DNA of 64,000 bases, from positions 56,524,894 to 56,588,893 of the forward strand of contig CM019214.1 of the NCBI GenBank assembly GCA_009741485.1, in the 5' to 3' direction. The notes beneath the pieces were generated by a model, which saw only the letters and a list, made by a program, of their open reading frames with translations, ran no database searches and was not told where the DNA came from. Made by a program: the position numbers and the translations under genes. Below, one piece after another: positions 61,555-64,000 of this stretch (positions are counted from its first letter, which is position 1; each line of letters opens with the position of its first letter). This stretch comes from Malurus cyaneus samueli. Lineage: Eukaryota > Chordata > Aves > Passeriformes > Maluridae.

Positions 61555-62064
61555 TGTTGTGATTTGATCCATCAGACAGCTAAACACCACACAGCCATTT
61601 TTCATTCTCCTCCAGTGAGATGGGAAAAGAATCAAAAAAGGGTGATGTTTATAGGATGTGATAGAGGCACTTTAATAGGATATAAAAAGAAGGCAAAATA
61701 ATAATAATGATAAAAGGATACACACACACCAAATGATGCACCACACAATCGCTGACCAAAACTGTGCCAGACACTGAGCAGTGGGCAACCACCTTGTGCC
61801 CAGCTCCCCCAGTTTTATTGTTCAGCATGATTTTTTATGGTATGGAATAGTCCTTTGGGTCAGCTGGCCAGGCTCTGCTCCCTACCAGATCTCTTGCTGG
61901 CTGGGCAGCACAAGAAACTGTAAAATCGATGATTTAGTAAAAACATTGCTCAGCAGCTATTAAAACATCAGTGTGTATTATCAATATTATTCTGATCTTA
62001 AACCCAAAACACAGGACTATACCAGCTTCCAGGAAAATTAACTCTATTCAAGCCCAAACTGGGA
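61555..62064 (-). mobile_element. Solo LTR relic (minus strand)
   Basis: Same family and orientation as 2771-3362. On plus it begins TGTTGTGATTTGATCC and continues CAGCTAAACACCACACAGCC, an AAT triplet patch at about 61697-61715, and GATGCACCACACAATCGCTG. Then come TCCCCCAGTTTTATTGTTCA, GGTATGGAATAGTCCTTTGG and ACTCTATTCAAGCCCAAACT. Both borders are approximate. No internal retroviral region is present. Confidence 0.85.
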
Positions 62065-62919
62065 GAGCTTGCATGTTCCCTAATACTTCTAAAACCCTGT
62101 TTTCTTTCCTGTGTCCCTCATGTTTAGCAAAATGTCATTCAGATTCACTCATCCATGAATAAAAAAACAGTCTTTCTTTTTATGTCTTCTACTTTTCATC
62201 CCACTGAAGCCTCAGAAAAAAACACTAATATGTCACTAATGGAGTTTTCTTGTTACCAGTTCACATTTCCTTCTTCAACAGCACTTCAGCATCTGAGGCA
62301 CATCCATTAGCCACCTTGAATTCCTGTTAAGAGTTGTGTACTCCATTAACCCACAAAACATTCTCCTCTCTTCTCTGCACAAATGCTATTAAACAGAGCT
62401 GCAAGAAAGTGCCTCAAGTACACCGGCCACGTAACAGGGTCTGCACTCCCAGTACTTCTTGTATTCACAGTAGTTATATGACAGGGGGAAAACACAAATC
62501 ACAAATCTTCTATAAAAGCCAATTGCACCCTTGCCTGAGAAGCAAGCAATAAGAAATTCTATCTACACAAAAGGATAAGAGCCACTGTGCCAAAGGTCTT
62601 TCAGATTCTTTGGGTAGGTTAATTAATTGAGCAAGGGTGGTAGATTTCCATAAAGGTATATCCATAGATGGGTGCCTGCTAAACCATTTCATTTAGGAAG
62701 CACAACCTCATGAAGAGCTTGCACAAGACATCCTAACTCTGGGTGAGTATTGACAGCACAAAGTGACTGATGAACCAAACAGATTACATGATTCCTTCAT
62801 TAACCCTGCAGTGAGCACAGCTCAGTACATTCTGAAACAAGTTGTCAGTGTTTGTATTCCAACCAAACATTCCATACATGCAGATATGTACCAAGGCAGG
62901 CAATCCACTCACACTGTGG
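62065..62919. other. Unique non-coding stretch
   Basis: No gene or repeat is recognised. A weak splice-like pair (acceptor at 62696, donor GTGAGT at 62743) bounds 46 bp but has almost no polypyrimidine tract. Confidence 0.5.
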
Positions 62920-63073
62920 GTGCTGGCAGCGGGGCTGCAGGGCAGTGTCTGTGGGTGCTGCCAGGGCTGTCCCGTGCCATGCACAGACAGCTCCTGCAGC
63001 TCCAACTGACCCACCGGAGGGGATGGCTGAGTCCTGCACTCAAGGAGGTGGTTCCTTGGGGAAAATGTGTTTA
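62920..63073. other. GC-rich segment of unknown origin
   Basis: It is strongly GC-rich against an AT-rich background, with repeated GCTGCAGGGCAG / GCTGCCAGGGCTG words. It directly precedes an LTR fragment and may be a diverged part of that LTR, a separate repeat or a decayed retrocopy. Open frames on both strands reflect the composition. Confidence 0.4.
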
Positions 63074-63636
63074 AGGAATGGAGGACCTCAGGCTGGAGCA
63101 GGTGGATGCCTGAATGAGGCTGTGATCCTGTGGGAAGCCCATGCTGGAGCAGACTCCTGGCAGGACCTGTGAACTTTTGGAGACAGGAGTCCATGCTGCT
63201 GGAAGGACCTGTGACCCTCTAGAGGACCTACTCTGGGGCAGAGAAAGAGTTAAAGGAGTAGGGAAGAAGGATTGGTAAAGACCATATGTAATGAACTGAC
63301 TACAGCACCCATTGCACATCCTCCTGTCTTGTGGGGGAGGAGCTAGAGAAAATTGGGAGTAAAGTTTTAAGCATGGGAAGAAGAGCAAGATGGGTCAAAG
63401 ACATCTTTAAGATTTGTTTCTTTCTCTTGTTACCCTACTCTGATTTGATTGTAACAAATTACATTTTCCCCAAATAGAATCTGTTTTGCCCATGATGGTA
63501 ATTGGTGAGATGCATGCCTGTTTGAGATCTCAGCCCTTTTGCTGTATTTCTCTCCCCTGTGCAGTTGAGGAGAGAAATGACAGAGCAGCCTGGTGGGCAT
63601 GTGGATCAACCCACCCTGGCAGGATCAACCCACCAC
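63074..63636 (+). mobile_element. Avian endogenous-retrovirus LTR, 5' truncated (plus strand)
   Basis: Same family as 34400-35030, but here the 3' part is kept. The landmarks are GGAGGACCTCAGGCTGGAGC, GCTGTGATCCTGTGGGAAGC, TAATGAACTGACTACAGCAC, AGATTTGTTTCTTTCTCTTG, GAATCTGTTTTGCCCATGAT and GGTAATTGGTGAGATGCATG. The end is CAACCCACCACA at about 63636. The usual AATAAA-type poly-A signal appears as AACAAA near 63451, so it is probably lost. Near the 3' end a 19-bp unit, GGATCAACCCACC plus six bases, is duplicated (63603 and 63622). Confidence 0.9.
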
Positions 63637-64000
63637 AACCACTTTTCTTTTTTTTTTTCACAATATACCTGCTACTTAACAAAGAATAATATAATAAATG
63701 AATAAAAAATATAAACAATGATTAAAGCCCAAACGATTATGAATAGAAGAACACAGCAATTCTGTACTTATCTCTCAGTGCCGAAGAGCTGTCGGATGAG
63801 AAAACACTGCTATTCATGTCAATACATTAGCAATAAAAGACTTGCAAAGTCAACATCAGAGTAGTGATATGCCACAAAAGCACTTCAGTCTCAAAAAAGA
63901 CACCAAAAGAACCATACAAGGATTAAAGACATTTTGAATATAAACAACTTTATTATTGAAGTATCAATTATTGCATACATCAAAACAACTAAATAAGGGT
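63637..64000. other. Unique AT-rich end of window
   Basis: A short poly-T run lies at 63650-63658, followed by AT-rich unique sequence. Nothing else was recognised. Confidence 0.5.

Noticed and set aside
62697..62742. 46-bp segment between an AG and a GTGAGT donor
   Set aside because: The acceptor has almost no polypyrimidine tract.
1..64000. CRISPR array, operons, bacterial promoters or phage-type systems
   Set aside because: The sequence is vertebrate nuclear DNA. No spaced direct repeats or dense coding sequence exist.

Overview
The window looks like nuclear DNA from a bird, most likely from an intergenic gene desert or a very large intron. The evidence is AT-rich, intron-like sequence, many stop codons in all frames, and interspersed repeats that are characteristically avian. 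These are 5'-truncated CR1 LINEs (several ending in the CR1-type ATTCTATG / ATTCTGTG 3' terminus) and solo or truncated LTRs of at least three avian endogenous-retrovirus LTR types. Assembly gaps at 19885-19903, 42343-42347 and 44656 fit a draft vertebrate assembly. I found no protein-coding gene, rRNA, tRNA, CRISPR array or prokaryotic feature that I can defend. Every open reading frame of about 100 codons or more is a repeat shadow, lacks an ATG, or matches nothing I recognise.

Layout. 1-2770 is unique sequence. A minus-strand LTR lies at 2771-3362 and a CR1 3' end at 3889-4005. 4006-28912 is a long, mostly unique AT-rich stretch. It holds a 38-base poly-A at 11034-11071, a plus-strand CR1 at 17071-17311 and a composite GATA microsatellite at 22596-22800. 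It also holds blocks that look like conserved non-coding elements (around 8540-8900, 12460-12690, 18150-18620 and 21890-22410). A good minus-strand CR1 3' end lies at 28913-29345, and a GC-rich LTR with internal tandem units at 34400-35030. An LTR 3' remnant at 37322-37470 is followed directly by an alternating purine/pyrimidine palindromic tract. 37532-46869 is again mostly unique, with possible regulatory blocks near 38930-39190 and 41560-42230 and a GC-richer block at 44110-44380.

From 46870 to the end the repeat density rises. There is a CR1 with an internal deletion (46870-47324), four long poly-T tracts (48129-51806) and an LTR relic (50973-51240). A solo LTR with a near-perfect target duplication (52492-53084), a CR1 relic (53314-53480) and a full-length solo LTR in the opposite orientation (53564-54105) follow. 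Then come a minus-strand CR1 (56818-57180), a plus-strand CR1 interrupted by an insertion of about 280 bp (57690-58438), and two more LTRs (61555-62064, 63074-63636).

The best candidate for something functional and unannotated is a 75-bp exon-like unit at 60699-60773, with a strong polypyrimidine tract, AG acceptor and GTAAAGT donor. Second are the homeodomain/octamer-rich blocks. No novel gene system is visible. Repeat calls rest on recognition of family sequences from memory, not on a database search, and family names are deliberately left general.
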